DNA of 64,000 bases from Alisma plantago-aquatica (taxonomy: Eukaryota > Streptophyta > Magnoliopsida > Alismatales > Alismataceae), in assembly GCA_963693085.1 (NCBI GenBank), contig OY856412.1, positions 350,430,957 through 350,494,956 of the forward strand. Reading direction: 5' to 3'. This document shows positions 9,721-21,994 of the stretch, in pieces. Each line of letters begins with the position of its first letter. Within the stretch, counting starts at the first letter, position 1. The notes below the pieces were generated by a model. It was not told the origin of the DNA and searched no databases. It saw only the letters and a list, made by a program, of their open reading frames with translations. Position numbers and translations under genes: made by a program.

Positions 9721-12700
9721 TCATTCCCCTCTTAGAAGAATTTTGCCCTCAAAATTCCATCAAGCAAGCAAACAAACATGATAAGCCTTTCATATGTCCA
9801 TCATGGCTCCCATGTGGCTTCACCCTTTCCATGGTGCTTCCCAAGAACCTTCATCATCTCATATTCTTCCATCTGAGTTCTTTCTTACCTTGATATATCG
9901 TACCCTCATAGGCGACTCAGGACATTTCAGCCTTTCCAAAGTTGAATAGGTTCAGGGCTCAACACATGGCTTGGGTACCTCACATAGTTCTCTAGATCGG
10001 ACTCATGGAACATTTTTATTTATCAAGTTATCCTGAGGGGTAAGGCTAGACACAACCATCTCCACCAATCCATCTCAAATGGACCCATAAATCGGGGACT
10101 CAACTTTCTCAACTGTAGCTTACAGGGGTCGGATTTTCACATCACAGATTCTCCCATAGTGAAATGCATGTCAGTCTGCTTTGCATCAACTTGTGACTCA
10201 TGTCACCACTGGGCTCTCTCTCTCAGCCATTGCACGATCAAAGCGACTTCATCTGCACACACTGTGGTTCTTTTCTGACCTTCGCGAGGCCTCCTTCACC
10301 AACATCAACTTAATGAAGTGGTGACCGACACATCCTCTCTATAAGACTTCTTGCATCCTGATGAAGGTTATGGTGGTTAACATCACATCTTTAGAATTGT
10401 CTCTTGGTATCACTCTGAACAAGCACACTCGCTCTCATCAGACCCTCTAGTCTAGATCATACTAACCATTAGTTAGGGGTGATAAACTATACTATCATCA
10501 AGCTTGTCAAGTATCTACTTCTACCTCATGGAAGTGAACCTTGGTCATATCCAAGAACTTTTGAACTCCCATCATGGTCTGGTTGAACCATCTTCTCCCT
10601 TAAGTAGTTCAACACTCTTCCTTCCACATGTCATCTAGGTAAGGCGATCTACCATAACCCATATTGCACCTCGACCCTCCTTGGTCTAGGGGAGTCTTAC
10701 CACAACATCCATAGTAAAGAACTCCCATTCTCTCTCGGGGACTCTTTTATCCTCTATATCGATACACTGGGTTACGGGTGTTCGTCCCTCACTTCTATCA
10801 TGCATGGCCACAAGCCACATGCATCTTCATCTTAAGCATCCAAAGTGCTACTATCTCTTATTATCTCCGTAATATCATGGTATATGATGATCTTAAAATC
10901 ATGATCTCCAGCGTGTCATGATTCCTCAAGCTGATTCCTCAGAAACCCTACACCACTCTAATCAGGGTTTCATCACCTTTCTTTTCAGAGGAGTGCATCT
11001 GGGGTTTCACAACCATTCTTCTGGCTTTCCAAACAACCACCATTCTTGTTCAACTTATATCTTTTTCCCAACTTAAGGTTGGCCTGACAACCTCAACTTC
11101 TTCTAGCTTCCAGCTAAACTAGGCACTATATCTCAACCAGAGCATTCATCACCACTTCTTATCCTTAGGTATTAGGTAACATACCCCTCCATGTATTATA
11201 CTTATCATCTCATCTTAGCCCTAAGTCCATCTTCATCAAGAACATTTCGAGCTTATACCTTTGGTTTTCAACCTCAACCTGATGTAACTCATAGCTCATG
11301 CTAAAAACATCCTTATAAGATGACTATCTTATTTCTCTTTAGCGTTTGTAAACCATCAATGTATCATTCACTTTATTAGAGTATGTTATCTTCTCTGTCC
11401 CCGTATCTCATGGCAACATTCCAAACCACATTATCTTTTATCCTTGGTGTATGGCATGCGTACTGTCCTATCTCTCACTCCCATAACAAAAGGAAATAAG
11501 CATTTGGCTGCAGTCCAAATATAGAGTTCTTCCCATTCCAAGAGTAGAGATGGTACATACCACCTTGCCAGTACACATTTAAAGCTAAGTTTGAAATGTG
11601 CCTCACATGTCTCTACATCATAAACATCATGGTTTCAAAGTTACTTCCATGGGAAACTAGTCTCGAACCTACTTGGGTTACTACACAATCCTTGGTCATC
11701 TCCTCTAGGTCTATAGGGTGCCGACACTTTTGGGGTCATCCCTCTTCCCTCATGCATCAGAGAGTGCCCTACTCATCTGCCCTTTGGGTCCCATGAGTTT
11801 ATGAAGGTGATCAATCTCCTAACCCATGGCCCTCAGACAATGATAGTTGTTTCCTCCTGACCCTATGGTCATGTGCAATTAGGGAATTAGGAAACTCCTT
11901 CTTCCATCGGTCTTATCCCTACCTGACCCTAGGATAGATTTAGGATTCCATTATAGTACATATCCAACTTAGAACCTTACCCAAGCCTTCATCATCTCTC
12001 TCTACATTCATGATTGACTTTCATCCCTTCATAGGGGTCATGGCAACCTTCCTACCTTGGTCAGGCCCCATACTAGTTACCTCCATGGTAACACATCCTC
12101 ATGCACATAGAGATGGTTATATATGGGTCTATAGGTTCATTCTCATGCCATGTACTCTTAACTTAGTTTCTCAAGATCCTATGAAACCTTCTTAGGTTAC
12201 CTCAAAACCAACCACACTGGTGAACCCCCTACCCAAGGGCCCCTTTCCCAGGATGGGAGGAAACCACACCTTGATAACAAAGGTCACAAGCATCCTTAGG
12301 GTTTACATTCACATGAGAATGCTTAATCCAACAACTACTAAGGCACCATAGTACCTACTAAACCATGCTAGGTCACACTTGTTCTCATCCTCAACATTAG
12401 ATCAACTTAGTCGTGAGGGGTTCATCAAACATACCCTTACCTTAAGGGGTTTCCTTTACCTCTACACATGAGGAGTACCATGCTCGAAACTATAGAGACT
12501 CAAATCTCATCATGAGAATCGGGTATACTGCTTCCCCTCTTAGGCCTAGGAACCCTAGGTTCTCCTTTGGATATCCAACTACGTGCTCAATCTCTTAACC
12601 ATGGATCAATCATGTCTAAGGTATGCCATGTACTCCCATGATCCTTTTATATGAGAAACACCTCAGAGTTGAGTCCTCCTCAAGGACATTCAACTAGGTA

Positions 12701-13974
12701 TAAAACCTCACAATAGGGTACTTAAACATCCTCAGGGTCTAAGGCACTCTTTATCTCATCCAGCAGGTAATCACTTATATCCTGGGTACTAGAAGCATCG
12801 TCCTCTCTCTAGGGTTTGGTTCCTTTAAAGACAACCAAGATATCATCAGCCTCCATGGATCAAGCATAAGGAAACCACTATCATCCACTTAGGTCACATC
12901 ATTCTCGGCTCCCCACTATTCCTCAAGTTTCAGGGTTTTAGGCTTCCAACCTCCCTATTGGGGTTCTGCTTCCTCTCTCTAGAGCTAATTCCACCTCTAA
13001 CCATACCTACTAGAGGTCCCTTCTCCATGAAGGCTCATGCTCACAAGCATACCCCTATATGGTTGAAGCCTATGCTCCACTCATGTTTGGCTCAAGAGCA
13101 TCCATACCCCTTTCATAAGCCATCCATCATGATCTCTTAACCAGGATTCATCAAGCTATACCCTACTTGCCTAAGCCCATAGGGTAACTATAGGTTCTCT
13201 AACCTCATCCACGAAGGAGCTATCCTTTTCTATGGCCTGCATGACCCTCTCCAGGGTTGGGTCGCCAAAGGTACTAGGTCATCTACCCTCATATGGCATC
13301 CCAAAGGCATGACCAACCAAACACTCGGTCAATCATGACATCTAACTCATCATGTCATCTCTCTCTCTAATCTTCACTTAGGGTTAGGGTTACTATCATC
13401 CTCAAAGGATGTTCTAGGTCTCTACCTTTAATGGAGGTCTCTACCTCCAAGACTAACTCTCTCTACTCATCCTCCTACCAAGGAGGTCTATCCTCATGTC
13501 TCTCCTGAGGGCAACGACAACTTGTGTCAGACAACCTAAGCATGTATCTATTCCTTTTACACTTACTCTATTAAGCTTATGTCCATGACATCTTATTTAC
13601 ATGCTTTTTATTAATTTGTTGGAGGATTCCTTAATCCTTATCAACCTTACCCATACCTCAAGAGGGTGAGGAGAAGAGAGGAAACCCTAATCCTGAAGGT
13701 CCTTAATAGAATTTGAGTTGAGAGGGGATGAACAAGATGAGAGAGTCCTAAAGGTATCTTATTTCGATTCATACCCTAAGACTTTGGCCAGGCAGTCACA
13801 CGGATCAGGGAGTCCTCATATTCTGACTAGCGGTGCAGAGGAAAATATTGTCATCCCGCGGTCATGATCCTTTTCTAGACACCTCTGTCTTTCGGATAAT
13901 CCTCTAATAACTCCCTTAGGTTCTATAGAATTTGTAAAATTTAATAATTATTAAAGATTAATTGAGGAACCTAT
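9721..13974 (-). pseudogene. Decayed internal region of gypsy element B
   Basis: The plus-coordinate left end is a reverse polypurine tract. Just inside it, minus-strand words resemble the chromodomain tail nucleotide sequence (GAAGCCACATGGGAGCC). The right end is a gypsy leader next to a primer site. Between them no frame longer than about 70 codons is convincing on the minus strand, and the C/T-rich text (CTAGG, CCTCAT words) cannot be assigned to domains by eye. I read it as a heavily mutated gag-pol, perhaps with further insertions. Confidence 0.55.
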
Positions 13975-13987
13975 GCTCTGATACCAA
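13975..13987 (-). other. Primer-binding site beside the right Cassandra LTR
   Basis: The minus strand reads TTGGTATCAGAGC, the initiator tRNA-Met type. The leader behind it is unlike Cassandra's short internal part and looks like a gypsy 5' leader, so a gypsy internal region is primed next to a Cassandra LTR. Confidence 0.8.
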
Positions 13988-13988
13988 T

Positions 13989-14279
13989 TGTAATGCATGG
14001 GCCCACTGCCCAAGGCTCTAGTAGAGTTTCAAGAATGACAACTGGCCCCACAAACCACCACTAGCCTTAATTGTGCACTTTGTCCACACTGATGCGCAAG
14101 CCAGGATCAACTTCCCGACTGGTCACCCATCCTAGTACTACTCCAAGCCAAGGACACTTAACTATGGAGTTCTTTAGTAATGGGCTTTCTGAAAAGGAGG
14201 TGCACCTTGGTGATATGGGTAGTCCAATCATTCCTTTTAAGATTATGTTATCTGAGGCCTCAAATCCTGGGATGTTACA
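13989..14279 (-). repeat. Cassandra-type TRIM LTR, right copy, full length
   Basis: It is 291 bp from TGTAATGCATGG to GATGTTACA, with TGTAA/TTACA inverted ends. The 5S-like segment spans about 14105-14185 on the minus strand; box C (AGGATGGGTGA) is intact while box A has changes (AAGTGTCCTTGG instead of AAGCGTGCTTGG). Length fits the Cassandra LTR range. Directly right of it D LTR sequence resumes with TGCTAC. Confidence 0.9.
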
Positions 14280-15027
14280 TGCTACTTGCAAAATAACCCC
14301 AGATAGGGTTGGAGAGAAAATTTGTCACCTTGAGAGATGTCTTTCTCTCTCTTTGCCTCCTCTAGAGTTGAGAGGAAGGTTTGGGCTCGTGCTTTGTGTT
14401 GTCTTGGGCTTGGTTGAGCTCTTTTGGGCCTTGTTTTCCCTTGTTTGGGCCTTGCCTTGCTTTGTTGAGCCCTGTATCACGCAAGGATGCTTTTGTATCG
14501 GCCATGGGGTATCGCCCATGGGGTGTGTCGGCCTTGGAGGTGTAGTGTGTCGGCATTTGACCTTTGTTGACCTCCTTGCCTTGGTTGTGTCACCCTAGCT
14601 TGGACATGTGGTCGATCCTTGGTTGAGTTGTGGCATGGCATGTGCATGTGTTTTGCAAGGTGGTGGAACGTGTGGACAAGTGTTCCTTGGTAAGGTGACA
14701 CCTTGCCTTGGTTTAACCTTGACCCTCATCTATATATTCCTTGCCTTTCTCTTCCTTAGGAACCCTTTTAGCTCTTTTTTGCTCCTCTCTACCTTATGTG
14801 CACGATACACCTCTCCCTTGCAACCTTGGTGGCCGATCCCCTTGAAGGAGTTCTTCTTCTTCTTCCTTTATCTTGGTGGCCGAACCCTAGGTGGGTCTTG
14901 TTCTTTGGTAAGCATCTTCCCTCTCTCCTTAGCATCTTCTTCTCCATCTTTCCTACTCTTCAACCATGGTGGTTATGCTTCTTGTTCCTTTTCTTGAGGT
15001 GGCCGAAGTGGTGAGCTTGGAGCTAGG
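14280..15027 (+). repeat. D 5' LTR, segment 2
   Basis: It is collinear with 26799-27546 of the 3' LTR. It is T/C-rich with TTCTTCTTCTTC runs at about 14848-14865, and the long open frames on both strands are not conserved as protein. It ends in CTAGG (15023-15027), the target duplication of insertion E. Confidence 0.9.
14731..14738 (+). promoter_or_regulatory. Candidate TATA box, D 5' LTR
   Basis: TATATATT in the 5' LTR and TATATATG in the 3' LTR (27250-27257) lie in the same context after CCCTCATC. They are followed by a T/C-rich leader typical of transcribed LTR sequence. Confidence 0.5.
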
Positions 15028-17719
15028 TGTGATGACCTGATTTTCAAGATTTCTAAAACCAATATAGTAATTAAGGTCCAAGGATATTCCTGGTGGGTTA
15101 ATTCTAGGGCAGGGTGACTCTTATACAAAAATGGTTTTGTTTGACCCACAGGTATGACCCAGATTCCCTTAGAGGTTCAATAGTAGCTATCGAAGGCCTT
15201 TCATGTACAAGGAGATGATTAATACTAATTATTAGTCGATTTGAGGACATTTTGAGTTAAGTACCAAATTATGCATACATGGATTCAAATGATTGAATAA
15301 TGAATCTTGGGATGCATGATGGTCATACTAAGTAATTAAAAATTCTATTGTTGACGTTAGAAGCTAAATTTATGTATAGTATAAGTTCAGTGTACTTATA
15401 TATGTGTCCCTTTGGAGTATCTCAATTGAGGGGTCAAATAATTGAGTTTGGGTATCAAACGTTCACTTAAGGTGTAATACACTAGGAAGAATCTTGAATC
15501 AAAATTTTGGATCCAAGGCATGTTCTTATAGGAAGTTATTTAGGTTTTAATATCACAAATAATTGATTGATCCATGCTTTGAGGACTATGGTTGCTAGAA
15601 AATATTATGGGCCATGAATTTGACGTCACGCGGCCTCTGTGACATTGGGCACACTGGTTTAGTTGTAAGGCATCTGTAGCGCTGATGTGTGGCCTAATCT
15701 TGGCCGTCCAGAGTAGATCCAATGATTAAGACTTCGTCTTCTACCCCCGGATTCCACGGGCAGTAGTTGCTTATCGACCCCTCTCCATTCCTTTGACTCC
15801 ATGAGGATTTCTAGGGCTTTCCATGCGATCGGTTAGCTGCAAATGGTGGATATCTACATCTCGAGACCAAGTTTGAAGGATGAGGTGGCCTAGAGAGAAG
15901 GAACCACCGATCGCACCTCACTGCCTCTCCACTCGCAATCGCAGAAAGTGGGACTATCACGAGCGAAGGTCTGGAGGGGACTAGAGGGATAAAACCCAAA
16001 GAAAAATGATGCTCGTGTCTCATTGGTGTTGCCTAGGAGAACATCTTTGATCGCAGAGCTACCCCAGAGCTTCCTAGCTCGCCGTCTCCAGCTATGGAGG
16101 GCAGCCTCGGGACTGGACCTCCTTGATTCCCCATCTATTTCTCAGTCTGTAGAAGGATTCAGGGGATCATGATGGAGCGTTTGCATGGATTGAAGGAGAT
16201 AGAGAAGCCACAGATTCGAAAGCCCCAATCCCACAGAGCCTTCTCCGCCTTGGATCCAATGTGGAGACCTGGAGAGTGAATCAAGCCTCGACGCAGGACA
16301 TCAATAGGGCTTTCGAGATCTTGGAGTCCAGTTGATCATCCGCGATACTTTGTCTAACCACAACAACGCAAAGGGCCTTCTTTCCCTTCCTCCTACCTAC
16401 AGCGGCGCTCCACGCCGGCAAGCCCGACCTTGCCGAGATGCTGGTCACTAACCTCGCAGTTTCCGTAGCTGGGGGGATATAGACGGATGAAACGAGCTTC
16501 TAGCCTCCTCCACCATGAGCGTTGTACCCTCAACATCGGACCCGCCAGAGATACCTCTCCCTGCTACGGCGCTCAAAGCACAGAGGAACGGGATGAATCG
16601 GGAGTGTGAGACTGTGAGAAAGAGGGAGAGAAGAGATACCAGGCCCAAACCTAGTGAACCGGCCATAAACCGCCTGTGAACCATCTTGAATCGGCCCACA
16701 ACCAGCAAAGGGAAGCGCCGGCCCCACTGGACACGTGGTTGAGGCCAATTGGCCGGAAAAAGGTATTTTCCTTCAAAATTCCTAGATCTTGTATAATTCC
16801 TAGTAATTAGCTGTGTTGTCAGAAAAATACAAACAATATACCAAAATTCTCAGAAAAATGCGTAGAATGTAGTGGAAGCATAATATCTGTTATTTTATGC
16901 ACTAACCTCAATTATATCATATAAGTTGTGAAATGCTCGTTTAATGGATAATAAATAGCAAATGATGACATAAAATCATGGAAAAATATCAGTAAGTCCA
17001 TAATTACATATAGGATGCATATGATCCCAGATATGTTCATGTTGATGCTCAAAAACATATAATTTGATTAATATGTCTAATTAGGGCTAATAACCCTAAT
17101 AAAATGCAATAAATGCATAAATGGTCAATAAATGATGAAATTCACAGAGTAAGCTTATATCAGTATATTGAACCTCAGTTTTAATTATGAGATCATCATG
17201 ATGAACAGAATCTATGTTATATGAAGATGAATATTAATACATGGTTTAAAACCCTAATCTAGGTTAATGATGTAACCTAGGGTTAACATGTGCACAAAAA
17301 TAGAATATGGAACCTAATATTCAGATAATGGATCATAATCTAGAAAATGACGTCAGTAAGATAAATATAAGACAATAATGCAAGTAAACGTTGGAATATC
17401 CTAATGAGATAATATAAACCCTAATGAACACGACTAGGGTTAAGATGATGAGAATCTGATGCTAGTATATGATTTTTTTATTAATCAGGTGCTGACCCGA
17501 TATGTAGATGATCCAGAATGTAAATAGGAATCTCCGAATTTAGGTACGTGGGTTTTATTAAGTATAAGACTAGTTTTCATGAATGCATAATGATATGATG
17601 TACTTTGGATGCTTGTGTTTGCATATAAATTCTTGGATGTGTATTAGTAGTATATGCTCCGCAAAACATCACATAACATAAAAGAATATGGATGGTTTGT
17701 AGCTACTGAGTGGATATAT

Positions 17720-17770
17720 GCTCTATCTCTCTCTCCCTCAATCCTCTCTCTCTCTCTTCCTCTAAATATA
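17720..17770. repeat. TC-rich simple repeat in E
   Basis: Runs of CTCTCT with interruptions, next to the tandem duplication. Confidence 0.7.
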
Positions 17771-17905
17771 AGGTCGGCACTCGGTCCCCATAGCCCAAGG
17801 GGCGGGGAAAAATGAAGTGCGACATCTCTCTCTCTCCGCTCTGAATATAAGGTCAACACTCGGTCCCCATAGCCCAAGGGGCGGGGAAAAATGAAGTGTG
17901 ACACC
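17763..17905. repeat. Two-unit tandem duplication in E
   Basis: Two units of about 79 bases, starting near 17765 and 17844, share ATAAGGTC, ACTCGGTCCCCATAGCCC, AAGGGGCGGGGAAAAATGAA and GTG(C/T)GACA. They differ at only a few bases, so the duplication is recent compared with the element. Confidence 0.85.
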
Positions 17906-18383
17906 ACTTAGTAGTACAAACGCATCAAAAGGCATCTAAAAATGTGTTTACCTGATTATCGCTTTAAACAATGTTTTCTTTTACTCTTTCTTTCTCAAGA
18001 TTATTTCAATTATGCAAGCATATTAGTATGTATCTTTCTACCCACGTACACAACACCTTGTGTGTTGATTCGTTGTTTCACGTATGTTTTAGGTTCGGAG
18101 CTAGCGTGGGATAAAAGATGTGAAGTGAGCAGTTGTCCAGGTTGTACCTATTGTATAGATCCTGATTAGCATACATGTTCATAGACTTGTAAATCTTCTT
18201 TTAATATGTAAATGTAATTCCTTTTGTATTATACATGTTGAATGTTGAGTATGTTATGGTTGTATGTTCATGTATGCGTATTATGCTTCCGCATCGCTTT
18301 CTGATATGATTGGATGATGTTTTCAGATTCTGGCCTCTCATTCCCAATAGGGTTTGGAGAAGCCAAAATCCGGGGACGTCACA

Positions 18384-21300
18384 CTAGGAGTTTAAAGCTT
18401 GGAGATTTGGAGCTTGAGGAGTTTGCTTAAGGCATGTTACATAACTTCTAACCCTAGCTATACTACCTTCTCTAGGTTGCATGTTTCATATATGTTGATG
18501 ATCGTCCATTGCATGCTATGTATCTTTCTCTAGTACTTGTTGTTAAAATTATGAGCATGATGTCGTTGATGTTATATACCTTTGGACCTAGTTGGCCGAA
18601 CAATGGTTTAGGGTTTCCTTGTTGAGCAATACCCCTTTCTTTCCTTGGTCTAGAGATGTGAGTTTGAGCTCTATTGATGTAGGCAATACCCCTCTCTCGT
18701 TTAAGTTGGGAGGTGAGCTTACATCCTAGTTACTTGTGCAACACCCTCCTCTCACCATGGATTAGAGAGGTGAGCTTTTGGATAGATGATGACCTATGTT
18801 GAGGTTGGTCCTTGTGGTTGCCCGATTTGTGATAGAGGTTGTGCAAAACCCCTCTCTCTTGGTTATTGAGAGGTGAGCCGATCTTCTTGATCAATTAGGG
18901 TTTGGTGCCCTTGTGCTTGAGGTTGAATATGTTTTTGTTGGGTTGTGTCTTTCACGATATGACCTTGGGATAATGTTGCCCGATAGCCTTGTCTTGAGTT
19001 GTACCCTTGGACGACACACCTAGTTCATATGGTTGGTTTGATGCCCATATGGTCCTCCTGGTTTGGGGTAGAGTTTGGGCGATACACCTTATATCTTGTG
19101 CTCTGAACGATACATCTTGAAGTAAGGTTGGCTGATACCCCTACCTTGTTGAGATAGTTGGCTTGGTGCCCATTATGCTTTGGCTTATATGGAGTCTAGT
19201 AGGCTATCCTTGTGTTGGGAGATAGGGTTTAGTTGTGGTGATGCCTGATATGATTTGTATGGTGCATCTTAGTGAGTATCCTACTGGTGTTGTTCCTTTG
19301 GTCGATATGCCTAGTAGGGCTTGGCCGGTACTACTTGTAGAGTTGGGGCTTGGGTGTTACACCTTGATGTGTGCCATGCACGACACATCTTGTGATAATC
19401 TTGGCCGATATGCTATGATGAGCTTGGTGGCTTGGTGTCCAATATGATGGTTGTATAAGAATCCTAGATGACGCCTTAGTGGTGGCGGATATGAGGTGTT
19501 TGACCTGGTTGGACGATAGGTCTTCTTAAGGTGTTGCTTGTTAGGTGGGTGACACCCTAGCCCTTTCCTTGGACGATATGAGAAGGATGGGTAACCTTGT
19601 GTCGAGCATGGGTTTGTGTTTGCCTGACATACCCTTAGTGATTTGGCCGATATATGGTGCCTTAGTGGTTACCATGCCTTGGACGATAGGGTGCCTTGGC
19701 CGTCATAAGAGTTCCCTAGACGATAGGGGGGATGGTTGGACGTCAGGGCATCTTGGGCGCCATTCTCTTGGTCAATATGCTTCTTAGGGTTGGCTGATAG
19801 AAACCCTAACCCTAGTGCATGATAGGATGGTGTGTTGTTGGCCGTTTGATGGTGCATATGCTTTAGGGTTTGGAACCCTAGCCGATACATCCTTTGGTGA
19901 GGGTTGGCGCTGCTCGCCATACCTGTAGTGAGGGTTGCATGAGTTTTGGTGAGGGTTCTAATAACCCAAATGTATATAGTTGATAGTTCTCTATTAATCA
20001 TGATAACACAAGTCATATGATGTAATTACCTTGAATCCTGCAAATATGGTGATGAGTTAAAATGATAGGTTGAGAACCAGGTATGTTTGGGAGAATATGA
20101 TGTTGCTTCACATGATGGTGTGGCACATGCCTACGATCACAAATGTGGGGCATGGTATATGTTTATGATGAATGTGTATACTAACCATGCAGGTATTTCA
20201 TGTGGATTCATAGCCTGGTAAGAGCTATGAGATATATGTGATTTGACTAGCGCAATGTGATGATAATCCTTGTTAATGAAATAACAATTGATAGGTTTGA
20301 GGACCTGATATAAGGTTGAGTGCCTAGATGAGGTGTTATCATCTGATAATGAGATAAGGGATGTGTTCCCAGGATGCTGATGCATGATTATGATGCCTTG
20401 AGAGGCAGTGGTTGATATCATGAGGGATTGAGGTCCCAGGACAGTATGTTGATGGCAATAATGATGTAATTCTATAAGGCTATGTTACATTTTGTTTTGC
20501 CTTGACAATTGACTTAAAATATACTAATCAATTATAGATGAACATATCATGTAGTTTTCCCTGGCCATAGATCCATTACCGCCAGTATTTGGTGATGGTG
20601 AAATAGGTTTATCCTACGAGATTACCTGGAGCTCCTATTGTTGAATATGTGAGGTTTCCCCTAGCCTAAAATTGGAGGGTTGAGTGCAACTGTGGTTGCA
20701 GACTCAGGATATATGGAGCATGGTGAACATACCCATGGCTCAGGATATGTGATGATGAGCATGATGCGTTCATGGCTCAGATGTATGCAGTAGCACCTAT
20801 GATGAGGTGAGCTAGAGATATGGGTAGCTTGCAGAGCTGACCCAGAGGCTGATGCCCTATAAGCATAAGACTGCAGTCTTGCTTGATGATTCATGTACTG
20901 ACCATGAGAAGGTGAGGTCATGGAGTCCATATCTCCTTAGATCTTGTATGGCACCGGATTGGGCTTCACAACCAATGGTTGGATTTGAGCAGGGAAGGCT
21001 CACTTCCTCAGGGCATAATAAAATGTAATCCAGCCGAATGGTATATCTTACTTAGAGCAAAACACAGAACATTTATTGAGGCCTTGCTTATATAGCTGAT
21101 CTAGTTACACCTTGCATACATGTGTACGATCCTTATATCTAGTTATAAGTTCTTATAAAGCTTATCTTGTCAATCATATTCCATAAAGAAATACTTGGTT
21201 ATATGCCTCCCGGATATCTTGGTGAGCTTGATGGTAATAATAGCTTTGCTCAGTATGCTGCTCTTGTTATACGCTTTATTAGTTATTTGCTATTATTTGC

Positions 21301-21862
21301 TTTAACCTTTGAGGTTTTATAGTTTCGGTGGGGAGTCATGTTTCTCATTGGGACTGTGTGTCTCACCCCGTTGGTTTACACCCTTTTTAGGTGATCATTC
21401 TAGATGCGGTGGTGGTCGTGAGGTTGCGTCTGAGCAGCAAGAAGAGCAGTAGAAGGAAAGAGATGGACATGCTGTTGTTTTGGTGGTTTTGTAGTAGAGT
21501 CCTAGAAGTCATCCCTGTACTCTCAGGTCCTTGGAAGTGTTTTGATGACTTTTCTCGATGTTTAGCTGCTGTACTTTTTGTATACCCTACTGCTGGCCGT
21601 ACGTGGCCGTTCTGCATGTATAAACAGGTGATGAACTAAAATATGTTGTTGCGATAGTGGGTGACTTTAAGTGGTAAACATATTAGGCAGGTGATCTTGA
21701 ATGTATCTATATATGACATGATCTCCTTGCAGGGCCTGGTTGCAAATGTTCTGTATGTATGCTTTCTGCAATCGGTTTTAATTAACCTGTGTTTTTGGTA
21801 ATATATAGTTCTGCGTGTTTTTGCGTGTCATCTTGTTGTCTGTGTGATGGTAGGGTGTCACA
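18384..21862 (+). repeat. D 5' LTR, segment 3
   Basis: It is collinear with about 27547-30275 and ends GGGTGTCACA at 21862 beside the primer site. It contains the CGATA-type motif array (about 18955-19890) also present in the 3' LTR. A 740-bp stretch at about 20076-20816 has no counterpart in the 3' LTR. Confidence 0.9.
20076..20816 (+). repeat. LTR stretch missing from the D 3' LTR
   Basis: In the 3' LTR, GGTTGAGA near 29230 runs straight into TATG(A/G)GTAGCTTGC, whereas in the 5' LTR these words are 740 bp apart. The word GAGA sits at both ends of the extra stretch, as in a deletion by short direct repeats. The stretch has no known features and no terminal repeats, so loss from the 3' copy is likelier than gain here. 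Confidence 0.7.
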
Positions 21863-21869
21863 GTTGGTT

Positions 21870-21880
21870 TGGTATCAGAT
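21870..21880 (+). other. Primer-binding site of D
   Basis: TGGTATCAGAT, an initiator tRNA-Met type site with a change at its end, eight bases after the LTR terminus. Confidence 0.75.
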
Positions 21881-21994
21881 CTCTAGGTTCGCTAAGTTTA
21901 TAGGGATCTAGGACTAGGTTTGCGTCTATTCTTGTGAGTTTCCCAGATTTTCTTACAATAACCTTATGCTCTCAGCATAAGATAAAGCTTAAAT

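Larger units (their letters stand above)
5805..14279 (-). mobile_element. Three-LTR composite: Cassandra TRIM joined to a gypsy element (B)
   Basis: In plus coordinates the order is Cassandra LTR (5805-6057), Cassandra internal part with polypurine tract and primer site (6058-6313), gypsy LTR B (6314-9720), gypsy polypurine tract and decayed internal part (9721-13974), primer site (13975-13987), second Cassandra LTR (13989-14279). All parts point the same way. Each LTR has a primer site on one side or a polypurine tract on the other, in the correct position, so the whole reads like two retroelements sharing their LTRs. It interrupts D's 5' LTR; the right border is clean, the left border is deleted. 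Confidence 0.75.
15028..18383 (+). mobile_element. Solo LTR (E), 3.36 kb, inserted in D 5' LTR
   Basis: The insertion begins TGTGATGACC and ends GGACGTCACA, with TGTGA/TCACA inverted ends. It is flanked by perfect CTAGG copies at 15023-15027 and 18384-18388, and the empty site is seen in the 3' LTR near 27540. No primer site, polypurine tract or coding domain lies within, so a solo LTR left by LTR-LTR recombination is the best reading; the strand is the one that gives the usual gypsy TGTGATGACC start. A GC-rich block (about 15600-16760) precedes an AT-rich half. Open frames in the GC-rich block show no known domain. Confidence 0.8.

Noticed and set aside
11596..13140. Small plus-strand frames in the decayed B interior
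   Set aside because: No domain, no conservation to test, and opposite to the element's coding strand.
6314..13987. Simple nested insertion of a gypsy element into Cassandra
   Set aside because: Only one B LTR is present, and a polypurine tract or primer site adjoins every LTR as if each were the element's own, which simple nesting does not produce.
14071..14598. 175-codon open frame across the right Cassandra LTR into D LTR
   Set aside because: It crosses a transposon border and reads through the 5S-like segment; the matching frame at 5849-6115 is the same repeat.
14608..15014. Open frames of 129 and 72 codons in D LTR, repeated at 27199-27533
   Set aside because: They lie within LTR sequence that is T/C-rich, and differences between the copies are not biased to silent sites by eye.
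15811..16748. Minus-strand frames of 70-86 codons in the GC-rich block of E
   Set aside because: GC-rich sequence lengthens chance frames; no recognisable domain.
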